8,157 nucleotides of DNA from Desulfovibrio sp. (GTDB taxonomy: Bacteria; Desulfobacterota; Desulfovibrionia; Desulfovibrionales; Desulfovibrionaceae): contig DONZ01000008.1 of NCBI GenBank assembly GCA_003512875.1, forward strand, positions 1 to 8,157, given 5' to 3'. How positions within the stretch are numbered: the first letter of the stretch is position 1; each line of letters begins with the position of its first letter. Positions 1-6,280 of the stretch are shown here, in pieces. The translations under genes and the position numbers were made by a program. The notes beneath the pieces are model-generated. The model was given only the letters and a program-made list of their open reading frames with translations, was not told where the DNA came from and ran no database searches.

Positions 1-417
1 ATTTCGTATGCCTAAGACGAGCGCCGCCGTTGTGCGGGTGATTTTTGCGCAATTTACGGTTAAAAGCACGGGGCAGTCGAGGGTATGGGCAAGATGCGCC
101 GTGGAGCAAGAGCCCAAATAGTCTTTGCCGTCGTAAAGACCGCGGTTTCCTTCGATGAGGGCTATGCTTTTTTGGGGAGCATTTTGACATGTCGCATAAA
201 AATGCCGTGCCAGTGCCTCATCATCTAAAAAGAAAGGGTCAAGGCAATAGCATGGCTTGCGGGAAGCCTGCATAAGCCATGCCGCGTCAATATAGTCGGG
301 TCCTTTTTTGAAAGGGCAGACTGTGTAGCCGTTATTGGTGAAAAATCTTGCCAAACCAAGGCTGACAATGGTTTTTCCGCTTCCGCCGCTAAGGCCTGAA
401 ATAAGTATTTTTTGCAT
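1..417 (-). CDS. cbiA: Cobyrinate a,c-diamide synthase (CbiA/CobB family), N-terminal part only
   Basis: The first 139 codons are visible and the rest runs off the left edge; the family is usually about 450 residues, so roughly a third is present. The start is the ATG at 417-415, preceded on the minus strand by AAAGG at a five-base spacing. Residues 8-16 (GLSGGSGKT) form a P-loop. KKGPDYID (37-44) and EGNRGLYDG (89-97) are the family's conserved nucleotide- and substrate-handling segments. These enzymes use ATP and glutamine to amidate the a and c side chains of cobyrinic acid in the cytoplasm, on the anaerobic B12 route; the glutamine amidotransferase half would lie outside the window. The related Ni-sirohydrochlorin a,c-diamide synthase (CfbB) shares these motifs and cannot be strictly excluded, but fits this kind of organism less well. 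The gene starts 8 bases after the M16 peptidase stop, so it is probably cotranscribed. Confidence 0.85.
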   Translation of the reverse strand, partial: MQKILISGLSGGSGKTIVSLGLARFFTNNGYTVCPFKKGPDYIDAAWLMQASRKPCYCLDPFFLDDEALARHFYATCQNAPQKSIALIEGNRGLYDGKDYLGSCSTAHLAHTLDCPVLLTVNCAKITRTTAALVLGIRN

Positions 418-425
418 ATACGCCT

Positions 426-3050
426 TTACTTTGAACCGGAATGAGCAGTATACGCCTTGTCTAAAACAAGGTATTTTTTTATGCAGGCGTTAACATCGTC
501 GAGGCTGACATTCAATAATTTTTGCAAATGTTCTTGGCTGTAATTTGGGGAGCGTTCAAAAAGCACCGCATTTGCCGCAGAAGAAGCTCTTGACTGCACT
601 TTTTGCTGATTATTGATGAAGTTCATTTGCACGCTTGCTTTTGCCCGGTTGAAGGTTGTTTTATCAATTCCCTGTGTGCGCAGTGTTTTTGTAATGGCTT
701 TAAATTGTTCCTCTATGCTTTGTTTGTGTTCCGGAGCCGCAATGATTCCATAGGCGATAAAGCCGGTGTGCTCGCTTTGCAGCAGGAGAGGAAATGCGGA
801 ATACCCCAAATTTCTTTTTTCACGCAATTCTTGGTATAAAATGCCGTTAAAACCTTGCAGGGCGGAATTTAATATTTCAAGGGCAGGTGCATCCGGATGA
901 TCGAGCGCGACCGCAGGGAAAATAAGCAGGGTTAAATCTTGGTTTCTTCCTTCCACAACGGTTTCAAAAGACTTTTCATCCGTCCATTTTGGATTGGAAA
1001 TTTGAATTTCCCTGGGGTTTGGAGCGGGCAATTCCGCAAGGGCGGCAAGGACTTCTTCCTTGTCGAAGTCGCCGGCCACACTGATTACAACACGCTGTTC
1101 TTTTTGGACAGCCCAATATTTTTTGATGTCTTTCACCGTTACGGCGCTGACGCCTGCTTCTGTTCCAATTTTATTGTTTCCGTAGACATGGTTCGGATAA
1201 AGGAAACCGGGCAATTTTGTCATCATGCTTGTGACAACGGAATCTTCATTTTTGCGGATAGCGGCGATTTGCTCGATTTGTATGTGTTTGAGGTCTTTTT
1301 TGCTGAATGCGGGTTTTTTGACGGTTTCAGCCAAAAGACCGATAATTTCTTTGGCATGGCGTTTATGCCCGCCTGCTGAAATTTGGAACGACAGCGTGCC
1401 GGAAGAGGCTGACAAATACAAATCTCTTTCAGAAAGATAGCGGGTGAGTTCCTTATAATCTTTTTTACTCGTGCCCATGGTCAATAACCGGGCAGTGAGC
1501 GCTGGCAGCGCCTCTTTGTTTTTTGCGCCGACAAAAGGCAAAAGGCTTTCTCCGCCAAGGTAGCTCACATCAACGCTCATAAAAGGAATATGGTTATCCT
1601 GCATGAGGATGACGGTTTTGTTTTTCGTTTCTATGACTTCCGTTTTATTTTCCGTTTGTTTGGATTGTTCTGCATTTGTTTTTGGGGCTTGCCAGTTTTT
1701 TTCTATTGTTTTGACGAGTTCTTCCTTATTGATTTTGGCTGTGTCGGGAAGAATCAAAGAAAGATTGAGGGCTGTCGGTCGCAGATAACGCTGAATGACC
1801 GTGTCAACGCTTTCTTTGTTGGTCAAATAAATTTGCTGCAACGCATTTTCCGCCAAAGGGTCCGTTGGATTGTTGAAATAATTATCCCCGTATGTTGTGG
1901 CAAGGCTTTGAATGGTTTCCGCTTTTTTCCAATGCAGATTTTCAAGCATGGTCTTTATTTGTTCATATTCCGTATCGCTGAATGTGTCCGCATTCAGTTT
2001 CGCAAAAAATTTGCTGATTTTTTCAATGAACTGCGGAATGTTTTTTTCGTCAAGTTCGGCATAAATGTTAAATTGTCCCACTGTTTCAAAAAACATGGGA
2101 TAGGCGGCAATGGTATCCGCAATTTTTTCCTTATAGATAAATTCCTGCTGTAAGAGGGCGTTGTTATCAAAACTTAAAAGCATGCACAAGATCAGGAGGG
2201 CGGAGCTGTCGGGGCTTGCTTCATGGGAAACGGGAAAACTGATATTCACATAGCTTTTGTTCCATGAGCCTTTTTCCATATTGACTTGTGTTCCTCGTGC
2301 CAAAGCTTGGACTTCTTCAAGGGATAAAGGACGTTTTTTTTGTATGATGCCGCTATTTTTGTATTGCCCGAAGCGTTTGTTCGCTTCTTTGAGCACATCC
2401 TTCCTGTCGATGTCGCCGGCGACAACAAGGAGCATATTGTTCGGATTGTAGTTTGCTTTTATATATTCCTGAATATCTTGAGTCGTAATGGATTTGAGCG
2501 TTTCCACCGTTCCGATGACGGGATTGGCGTAAGGCGTGCCGTGGAGCGTTGAAGACGTTGAAAGGTGCAGGAGCTTGGTTTCCGGCATATCGCCGCGCTG
2601 GCGCAGTTCCGCAATAACGACTTCCCGTTCCTCATTCAGCTGCTGCCTGCGCAGAATTGGTTCAAAGGCGAGTCCTTGTATCGCTTCAAGGCTTAATTGC
2701 CATTTTTGGGAAGGCATATCGTTATAATAGACCGTTCTGTCGTAAGAAGTGTAGGCGTTTAAATCGCCTCCTTCATTTTCAACAATGAAATCAATGCCTT
2801 TCGGGTGCGTTTTGGTGCCTTTAAAGAGCATGTGCTCAAGTAGATGAGCAATTCCTAATTTATCTTGTTTCTCATTGCTTGAACCGCTTCGCACATAAAG
2901 GCGGGTGGAAACAATGGGAAATCTGTGATCTTCTTTAATGAGCACGGTCAGCCCGTTTTGTAATTGGCTGATATGAGGATATTCGTTCGCTTGCGCTGGT
3001 TGAAAATGGAATAAAAAAGAAAATAAAAGGGTAAGAATGATTTTTTTCAT
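426..3050 (-). CDS. Exported M16 family zinc peptidase with two M16 modules (pitrilysin/insulinase superfamily)
   Basis: 874 residues from the ATG at 3050-3048, which has GGAG six bases upstream. A longer reading from TTG at 3062 would place that Shine-Dalgarno sequence inside the gene, so I reject it. Residues 1-21 look like a signal peptide (basic MKK, hydrophobic core, cut after AQA), placing the protein in the periplasm or at the membrane. The N-terminal module has the inverted zinc motif HLLEH (69-73), and the third ligand is probably E148 in the downstream VIAEL stretch. A polar linker (about 455-478) leads to a second module. That module lacks HxxEH but keeps the C-terminal signature LREKRNLGYS (742-751), whose Arg and Tyr typically contact substrate. 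One active and one inactive module is the usual arrangement in this family. Known members degrade peptides and misfolded envelope proteins. The skp neighbour suggests outer-membrane protein quality control, which is inference. The substrate is unknown. Confidence 0.93.
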   Translation of the reverse strand: MKKIILTLLFSFLFHFQPAQANEYPHISQLQNGLTVLIKEDHRFPIVSTRLYVRSGSSNEKQDKLGIAHLLEHMLFKGTKTHPKGIDFIVENEGGDLNAYTSYDRTVYYNDMPSQKWQLSLEAIQGLAFEPILRRQQLNEEREVVIAELRQRGDMPETKLLHLSTSSTLHGTPYANPVIGTVETLKSITTQDIQEYIKANYNPNNMLLVVAGDIDRKDVLKEANKRFGQYKNSGIIQKKRPLSLEEVQALARGTQVNMEKGSWNKSYVNISFPVSHEASPDSSALLILCMLLSFDNNALLQQEFIYKEKIADTIAAYPMFFETVGQFNIYAELDEKNIPQFIEKISKFFAKLNADTFSDTEYEQIKTMLENLHWKKAETIQSLATTYGDNYFNNPTDPLAENALQQIYLTNKESVDTVIQRYLRPTALNLSLILPDTAKINKEELVKTIEKNWQAPKTNAEQSKQTENKTEVIETKNKTVILMQDNHIPFMSVDVSYLGGESLLPFVGAKNKEALPALTARLLTMGTSKKDYKELTRYLSERDLYLSASSGTLSFQISAGGHKRHAKEIIGLLAETVKKPAFSKKDLKHIQIEQIAAIRKNEDSVVTSMMTKLPGFLYPNHVYGNNKIGTEAGVSAVTVKDIKKYWAVQKEQRVVISVAGDFDKEEVLAALAELPAPNPREIQISNPKWTDEKSFETVVEGRNQDLTLLIFPAVALDHPDAPALEILNSALQGFNGILYQELREKRNLGYSAFPLLLQSEHTGFIAYGIIAAPEHKQSIEEQFKAITKTLRTQGIDKTTFNRAKASVQMNFINNQQKVQSRASSAANAVLFERSPNYSQEHLQKLLNVSLDDVNACIKKYLVLDKAYTAHSGSK

Positions 3051-3071
3051 AAAAAACTCCAAGATACGATA

Positions 3072-3091
3072 AAGCCCTCAAAAGAGGGCTT
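3072..3091 (-). other. Intercistronic hairpin between skp and the M16 peptidase gene
   Basis: Perfect 8-bp arms, AAGCCCTC and GAGGGCTT, flank a four-base loop. The hairpin begins four bases after the skp stop codon. On the minus strand only three Ts follow before mixed sequence, so it is a poor intrinsic terminator. It more likely causes partial attenuation or protects the skp 3' end, letting skp be made in excess over the peptidase. Confidence 0.5.
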
Positions 3092-3095
3092 GCGG

Positions 3096-3590
3096 CTATT
3101 GTTTCAATTCTTTTTGAATATCAAATTCGATTTTATTAAATTCCTGTATGATTTTTTCCGTAACATCAATATCCGGATTGTAGCTTGCTGTTTCCGTTGC
3201 ATGCAAAATCACATCGATATTGTTATCTTTTCTGTAAGTATCAATGACGTTCATAAGCTTGTCCGAAATAACCGTAAACAGGACTGTTTGCTGATTTTGG
3301 ATTTTGTTTTGCAGTTCGTAGGCTGTTGCCTGAATTTCCGATTCCAGATTTTGAATGAGTTTTTCATCTTTCTGTTCATCGGCTTTTTTGCGCTTGTCTT
3401 CAAGCTGTTCCAATTGTTTAATGCCTTCACTCTGCAATTTTTCAAAATAGCTGTTAATGCTTTGACCGTGTTTGCTTTGTTCAAAAATTTTATTCGTATC
3501 GACAACCGCCAAAGATTGGGCGAAAGCTGCTGCGTTCAAAAATGAAATGCCGAGAGTGAAAGAGCAGATAAGTATAAGAAGTTTTTTCAT
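3096..3590 (-). CDS. skp: Periplasmic chaperone Skp/OmpH family
   Basis: 164 residues from the ATG at 3590-3588, with AAAGGA and a six-base spacer upstream. An in-frame ATG at 3608 would put that ribosome binding site inside the coding region, so the shorter form is preferred. Residues 1-24 are a signal peptide (MKKLLILICSF core, cut probably after AFA). The mature start SLAVVDTNKIFEQS matches the first strand and helix of OmpH-family proteins. Residues about 45-120 are rich in E, K, Q and heptad leucines, as expected for the coiled-coil tentacles. The C-terminal DVILHATETASYNPDIDVTEKII segment returns to the trimerisation core. Skp trimers hold unfolded outer-membrane proteins in the periplasm and hand them to the BAM complex. 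The length matches E. coli Skp (161 with signal). In many genomes skp sits beside bamA and lpx genes; here it heads an operon with an M16 peptidase. Confidence 0.87.
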   Translation of the reverse strand: MKKLLILICSFTLGISFLNAAAFAQSLAVVDTNKIFEQSKHGQSINSYFEKLQSEGIKQLEQLEDKRKKADEQKDEKLIQNLESEIQATAYELQNKIQNQQTVLFTVISDKLMNVIDTYRKDNNIDVILHATETASYNPDIDVTEKIIQEFNKIEFDIQKELKQ

Positions 3591-3617
3591 AGGATTTCCT
3601 TTAAACATGTTTCAATA

Positions 3618-3646
3618 TGTATACTGATATTAATCAGAATTGGCAA
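3618..3646 (-). promoter_or_regulatory. Sigma-70 type promoter of skp with a palindrome in the spacer
   Basis: On the minus strand, TTGCCA (3646-3641) and TATACA (3623-3618) are separated by exactly 17 bases, giving 5/6 and 4/6 matches to consensus. Transcription would begin near 3611, about 20 bases before the skp ATG. The spacer contains the inverted repeat CTGAT-ATTA-ATCAG (3624-3637, plus-strand reading), a possible repressor site. This promoter probably serves skp, the M16 gene and cbiA. Confidence 0.6.
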
Positions 3647-3656
3647 TAGAAAAATT

Positions 3657-4703
3657 TTAGCTTAAATTTTCTGTAACCCGTTTTAAATATTCCCTTGTTT
3701 CGCCTGAACGGTAATTTTGGATAAGGCTGTTGTAAACTTCCTGCGGACTCATGGCATTGATAGCCCGGATGGCTTTTTCTTTTGTTTCGCCGAAATGGCG
3801 GAGAACCGCGGAGGAGCCTGCGTTATAGGAAGCGATCAGCAGGGAATTCAGGCTGTCATGGTCTGTTATTCCGTTCAGGTGATATTTTTTAATCAGATAC
3901 AGGTATGCTGTTCCATAGTAAATATTGTTTTCAGGGTGCATCAATTCCATGTCTGTAACTTCTTGTTTGTGTTTGAAAAAACGGTTCACTTCCGCCGCCG
4001 CCGTGTTTGGCACTACCTGCATGAGGCCGTGTGCGTTTTGCTTGCTGAGAGCCTGCGGAATGAAATTGCTTTCAACTTCGATAATGCTCATGATGAGGTT
4101 TCTGTCCAAACCGAATTTGTCCGCATAACGGTTGACATAAGGGGTTATTGCCTTTTTACGTTTGCTGTATGATTTTCGCGTGTCAGAACGGTATTTGTCC
4201 TTAGCCAAATGGGGCATGAGGGAAATGATTTCAGTTCGGCTGATGTTTTCAATGAAATTCGGACGTTCCTGTGAAGAAGCTGTGATATTGCGATATGTTT
4301 TGCCGGGCATATTTTTGCTTGGCAAAGATTGTTTTTCCAAGTGTTCCGCTTTCTGCAGCGGAGCCGTATTTTGGTATATTGCGTCGATTTTGTTATTTAT
4401 GGCGATAATTCCGCTGGTCGGCAGCGAATCGCGCTTGCCTGTTTCATTTTTAAGGGGCAAAAATTGGAGCAGATTGGTATTTAATACGCCGAAATATGAT
4501 TGTTCGGGATTTTTCTGAATAAAACCGGTGATCGGAAAAAGAAAAACAGGCAAAAGCAAAAGTAAAACAAAATGTTTGAATTTCGTATGTGTGATTACTG
4601 TGCGCACAGCTTTTTTACATCTGTTTTCAATATGTGTCATAGAATTGGCACTAGGAATTACTATTGCGTTCAATATGTTGTTCTTATTCTTAAAATTGTT
4701 CAT
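3657..4703 (-). CDS. Membrane-anchored lytic murein transglycosylase, MltC-like SLT domain
   Basis: 348 residues. The C-terminal half (about 186-345) is a transglycosylase SLT domain (GH23 fold). It carries the catalytic-type glutamate in VESNF (E211), GLMQV (226-230) and SYNAG (292-296). The tail AINAMSPQEVYNSLIQNY...SGETREYLKRV resembles E. coli MltC more than Slt70 or MltE. Such enzymes cut the MurNAc-GlcNAc bond of peptidoglycan and form 1,6-anhydro-MurNAc ends. The N-terminus is different: residues 43-62 form one hydrophobic segment after a basic stretch (KKAVRTVITHTKFKH), and there is no lipobox. It therefore looks like an inner-membrane signal anchor with a poorly conserved linker (about 65-180) reaching the wall. 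The start at 4703 has a weak GGA at seven bases. The later ATG at 4640 keeps the anchor but has no ribosome binding site. A sigma-54 type promoter lies upstream. Confidence 0.88.
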   Translation of the reverse strand: MNNFKNKNNILNAIVIPSANSMTHIENRCKKAVRTVITHTKFKHFVLLLLLPVFLFPITGFIQKNPEQSYFGVLNTNLLQFLPLKNETGKRDSLPTSGIIAINNKIDAIYQNTAPLQKAEHLEKQSLPSKNMPGKTYRNITASSQERPNFIENISRTEIISLMPHLAKDKYRSDTRKSYSKRKKAITPYVNRYADKFGLDRNLIMSIIEVESNFIPQALSKQNAHGLMQVVPNTAAAEVNRFFKHKQEVTDMELMHPENNIYYGTAYLYLIKKYHLNGITDHDSLNSLLIASYNAGSSAVLRHFGETKEKAIRAINAMSPQEVYNSLIQNYRSGETREYLKRVTENLS

Positions 4704-4770
4704 TGTTTATTCCGTTATGTGTATTCACAAAAGGTTAAACGTTTCAAAATACGTATGTATACAATTTGAT

Positions 4771-4787
4771 AAGCAATTTTTGTGCCA
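4771..4787 (-). promoter_or_regulatory. Sigma-54 (RpoN) -24/-12 promoter for the lytic transglycosylase
   Basis: On the minus strand TGGCAC (4787-4782), five As, then TTGCTT (4776-4771) gives the GG-N10-GC spacing required by sigma-54. It matches the TGGCACg-N4-TTGCw consensus except that A replaces the G after the -24 hexamer. The start of transcription would fall near 4760, leaving a leader of about 57 bases. I saw no convincing sigma-70 promoter for this gene in the same region. Sigma-54 promoters need an enhancer-binding activator. Confidence 0.62.
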
Positions 4788-4806
4788 TTTGGCTAAAATT
4801 TAAAAC

Positions 4807-4846
4807 CACAGTGAATGTATTAAAAATATTATTATATTCCACTGTG
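4807..4846. repeat. Dyad CACAGTG ... CACTGTG upstream of the sigma-54 promoter
   Basis: Perfect 7-bp arms at 4807-4813 and 4840-4846, separated by 26 AT-rich bases. The similarity continues inward with AAT/ATT if one bulged base is allowed. It lies about 50-85 bases upstream of the predicted sigma-54 start. This would suit an activator binding site, although such sites are often somewhat further upstream. It could also act on perR, which is about 115 bases away on the other side. Confidence 0.4.
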
Positions 4847-4913
4847 TTAATGCGTTTCGGGCTTTTGTCGCGAGGGTGAAAAACAGTCAATACATTGTAC
4901 AGCCGGTATGAAC

Positions 4914-4940
4914 TTGACAATGATAATCATTCTTGATAAG
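4914..4940 (+). promoter_or_regulatory. perR promoter region; consensus -35 TTGACA
   Basis: TTGACA at 4914-4919 is a perfect -35 hexamer. The -10 is less clear: GATAAG (4935-4940, 15-base spacer) is the best fit I see. A start near 4947 would leave a very short leader before AAAGGAG (4948-4954) and the ATG at 4961, so the exact start is uncertain. The Fur-type box lies between and over these elements. Confidence 0.42.
4916..4934. promoter_or_regulatory. Fur/PerR-type operator overlapping the perR promoter
   Basis: The 19 bases agree with the classical Fur box GATAATGATAATCATTATC at 16 positions, with differences at 3, 17 and 19. The core AATGAT-A-ATCATT (4919-4931) is a perfect 6-1-6 palindrome. 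Its place over the -35 and spacer of the gene for a Fur-family repressor suggests negative autoregulation. It does not show whether PerR or a separate Fur binds. Confidence 0.72.
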
Positions 4941-4960
4941 AGAAACTAAAGGAGTTTTCC

Positions 4961-5356
4961 ATGAGAACCACACAAAGCAGAATGACACGCCAGCGGAAAG
5001 TGATTCTTGAAGAACTGGGCAAAGTTTACACGCATCCCACGGCTGACGAAATATATACAATGGTTAAAGAAAAGCTGCCCAATATCAGTTTGGGAACCGT
5101 TTATAGAAATTTAGATTTACTTGCAGAAAATAATCAGGTATTAAAACTTGAAACAGCGGGGAATATCAGGCGTTATGACGCAAATATGAACCCTCATTCC
5201 CATATCCGCTGTGTTTCTTGCGGAAAAATTTTTGATGTTCCGTACATAGATACGTCAAAATTGAATTTGAACAGCGAGTGTTTGAATGCTTTTCGGCATA
5301 TCAATATCAGGGTTGAACTTGACGGAGTTTGCACTGAATGTTCTCAAAAAAAATAA
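4961..5356 (+). CDS. perR: Peroxide-responsive Fur-family repressor PerR
   Basis: 131 residues; the ATG follows AAAGGAG at a six-base spacing. The N-terminal winged helix includes the recognition helix in ISLGTVYRNLDLL (about 42-54). C84, C87, C124 and C127 form the structural Cys4 zinc site. Aligned with Bacillus subtilis PerR, all five regulatory metal ligands appear present: H25 (H37), D73 (D85), H79 (H91), H81 (H93) and D92 (D104). Aspartate rather than glutamate at the last position is the feature linked to peroxide sensing rather than plain iron sensing. In PerR, H2O2 oxidises the ligand histidines when Fe2+ is bound and releases the protein from DNA. Position directly before rbr and rdl supports the PerR call and predicts that it represses them. 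A Fur-type box on its own promoter suggests autoregulation. Confidence 0.88.
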   Translation: MRTTQSRMTRQRKVILEELGKVYTHPTADEIYTMVKEKLPNISLGTVYRNLDLLAENNQVLKLETAGNIRRYDANMNPHSHIRCVSCGKIFDVPYIDTSKLNLNSECLNAFRHINIRVELDGVCTECSQKK

Positions 5357-5376
5357 TAATTATTACAAATAATTAT
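5356..5376. promoter_or_regulatory. Perfect 9-3-9 inverted repeat between perR and rbr, candidate operator
   Basis: ATAATTATT and AATAATTAT flank the three bases ACA. The repeat starts on the last base of the perR stop codon. All-AT arms and no following T-run make it a poor terminator. It resembles the AT-rich PerR boxes of other bacteria in composition but does not match the Bacillus TTATAATnATTATAA consensus closely. I could not find a convincing -35 for a separate rbr promoter nearby. Confidence 0.42.
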
Positions 5377-5425
5377 AGTTTATTTGCAGAACAAAAAATA
5401 TAAACCTCTAGCAAAAGGAGATATT

Positions 5426-5992
5426 ATGAAAAAATCTTTAAAAGGTACCAAAACAGAAAAGAATCTTCTCACTGCTTTTGCAGGAGAATCCCAAGCCCGC
5501 AATCGTTACACATACTTTGCTTCCCAAGCAAAAAAAGATGGCTATGTTGAAATGCAGCAGGCATTTGAAGAAATCGCTTCCCAGGAAAAAGAACATGCGA
5601 AGCGCTTGTTCAAATTTCTTGAAGGCGGAGAAGTTGAAATTACCGCTTCTTTTCCTGCCGGAGTAATCGGTTCAACTGTTGATAACCTTATTGCCGCTGC
5701 GGCTGGTGAAAATCATGAACATAGTGATATGTATCCAAGTTTCGCCAAAATTGCGGAAAAAGAAGGTTTTCCGGAAATCGCATGCGTGATGCGCAATATC
5801 GCTGTTGCCGAAGAAGCGCATGAAAAACGCTTTTTGGAATTTGCAGACAACATAAAAAACGGTACCGTATTCAAAGGTGCAAAAAAATGGCGCTGTTTGA
5901 ACTGCGGTTTTGTGCATGAAGGAAATGAAGCTCCTAAAACTTGTCCTGCATGTGATCATCCGCAGGCATTTTTTACAACACGCATGGGGTAA
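5426..5992 (+). CDS. rbr: Rubrerythrin (diiron peroxidase with C-terminal rubredoxin domain)
   Basis: 188 residues from the ATG at 5426, which follows AAAAGGAG at a five-base spacing. An in-frame TTG at 5384 has no ribosome binding site and is rejected. Residues 1-145 are the four-helix ferritin-like domain. The diiron ligand set is seen as E21, E54-x-x-H57, E95, E98 and E129-x-x-H132. Residues 153-182 are a rubredoxin domain with C157, C160, C173 and C176. Length and sequence are close to Desulfovibrio vulgaris rubrerythrin (191 residues). The protein reduces H2O2 to water in the cytoplasm, passing electrons from the rubredoxin iron to the diiron site, without releasing oxygen as catalase does. 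It lies 69 bases after perR and 5 before rdl, and is probably cotranscribed and induced by peroxide through PerR. Confidence 0.97.
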   Translation: MKKSLKGTKTEKNLLTAFAGESQARNRYTYFASQAKKDGYVEMQQAFEEIASQEKEHAKRLFKFLEGGEVEITASFPAGVIGSTVDNLIAAAAGENHEHSDMYPSFAKIAEKEGFPEIACVMRNIAVAEEAHEKRFLEFADNIKNGTVFKGAKKWRCLNCGFVHEGNEAPKTCPACDHPQAFFTTRMG

Positions 5993-5997
5993 GTGAA

Positions 5998-6180
5998 ATG
6001 GCTGACGCAAAAGATATGTGGATGTGCCAAGTGGCTAACTGCGGTTATATTTATAACCCGGATAAAGGCGATAAAAAAGGCAAAATTGTGGCAGGCACAA
6101 AATTTGAAGATCTGCCCGATGATTGGAGATGCCCTGTTTGCGGCGCAACCAAAAAAGGCTTTAAATGCTTAGGCGCGTAA
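5998..6180 (+). CDS. rdl: Rubredoxin-like protein Rdl with an atypical CX4C knuckle
   Basis: 60 residues, starting five bases after the rbr stop; a GGGG run overlapping the last rbr codons may serve as ribosome binding site. The second iron-binding knuckle is standard ([10 protein letters not shown]45 and C48). The first is C10-QVAN-C15, four residues between cysteines instead of the usual two, followed by the ordinary rubredoxin GYIYNP segment. From memory, this spacing is known from D. vulgaris Rdl and D. desulfuricans rubredoxin 2, so it is a family trait rather than damage. The FEDLP segment before the second knuckle is normal for rubredoxins. It is a one-electron Fe(Cys)4 carrier and is the likely electron donor to rubrerythrin; the partnership is inferred from the operon. 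An extra cysteine, C57, lies near the C-terminus. Confidence 0.93.
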   Translation: MADAKDMWMCQVANCGYIYNPDKGDKKGKIVAGTKFEDLPDDWRCPVCGATKKGFKCLGA

Positions 6181-6181
6181 A

Positions 6182-6267
6182 TTGTATGATTTTTATATGA
6201 ACAGCATGGGCTATGCGTTTTGTCATCACGTATGATTGGCGCATGGCATGCTGAAAAAATCGTACAA
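6182..6267 (+). ncRNA. Rod-like hairpin in the rdl 3' UTR, possible structured or small RNA
   Basis: Nested arms can be followed by eye. TTGTATGATTTTT (6182-6194) pairs with AAAAATCGTACAA (6255-6267): 13 pairs, one of them G-U. CAGCATG (6202-6208) pairs with CATGCTG (6247-6253), and ATGCG (6213-6217) with CGCAT (6240-6244). A further four-pair stem is possible in the terminal loop (6225-6236). The terminator follows 13 bases later, so a 3'-end RNA of about 130 bases could be released. Nothing coding is seen here. It may instead be a palindromic repeat element. The opposite strand can form nearly the same fold. Confidence 0.4.
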
Positions 6268-6280
6268 AAATAATAAAAAA

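Noticed and set aside
1590..2153. Plus-strand open frame of 187 codons opposite the M16 gene, with others nearby (603-839, 939-1379)
   Set aside because: They lie antisense to a well-supported peptidase gene, have no ribosome binding site that I can see, and their products are Phe/Cys-rich with no recognisable domain, typical of antisense shadow frames.
3051..3062. TTG start four codons upstream for the M16 peptidase
   Set aside because: The GGAG ribosome binding site would be inside the coding region; the ATG at 3050 gives a clean signal peptide.
3717..4172. Plus-strand open frame of 151 codons opposite the transglycosylase gene, and a similar one at 4162-4518
   Set aside because: Antisense to the conserved SLT domain and linker; Phe-rich composition and no start signal. 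Shadow frames.
4665..4703. Riboswitch in the transglycosylase leader, or a cobalamin riboswitch ahead of cbiA
   Set aside because: Leaders are too short, and no conserved B12-box-like sequence or stacked helices could be found by eye.
5384..5425. N-terminal extension of rubrerythrin from TTG
   Set aside because: No ribosome binding site, and the family begins with MKKSLKG-like sequence, as at the ATG at 5426 with AAAAGGAG.
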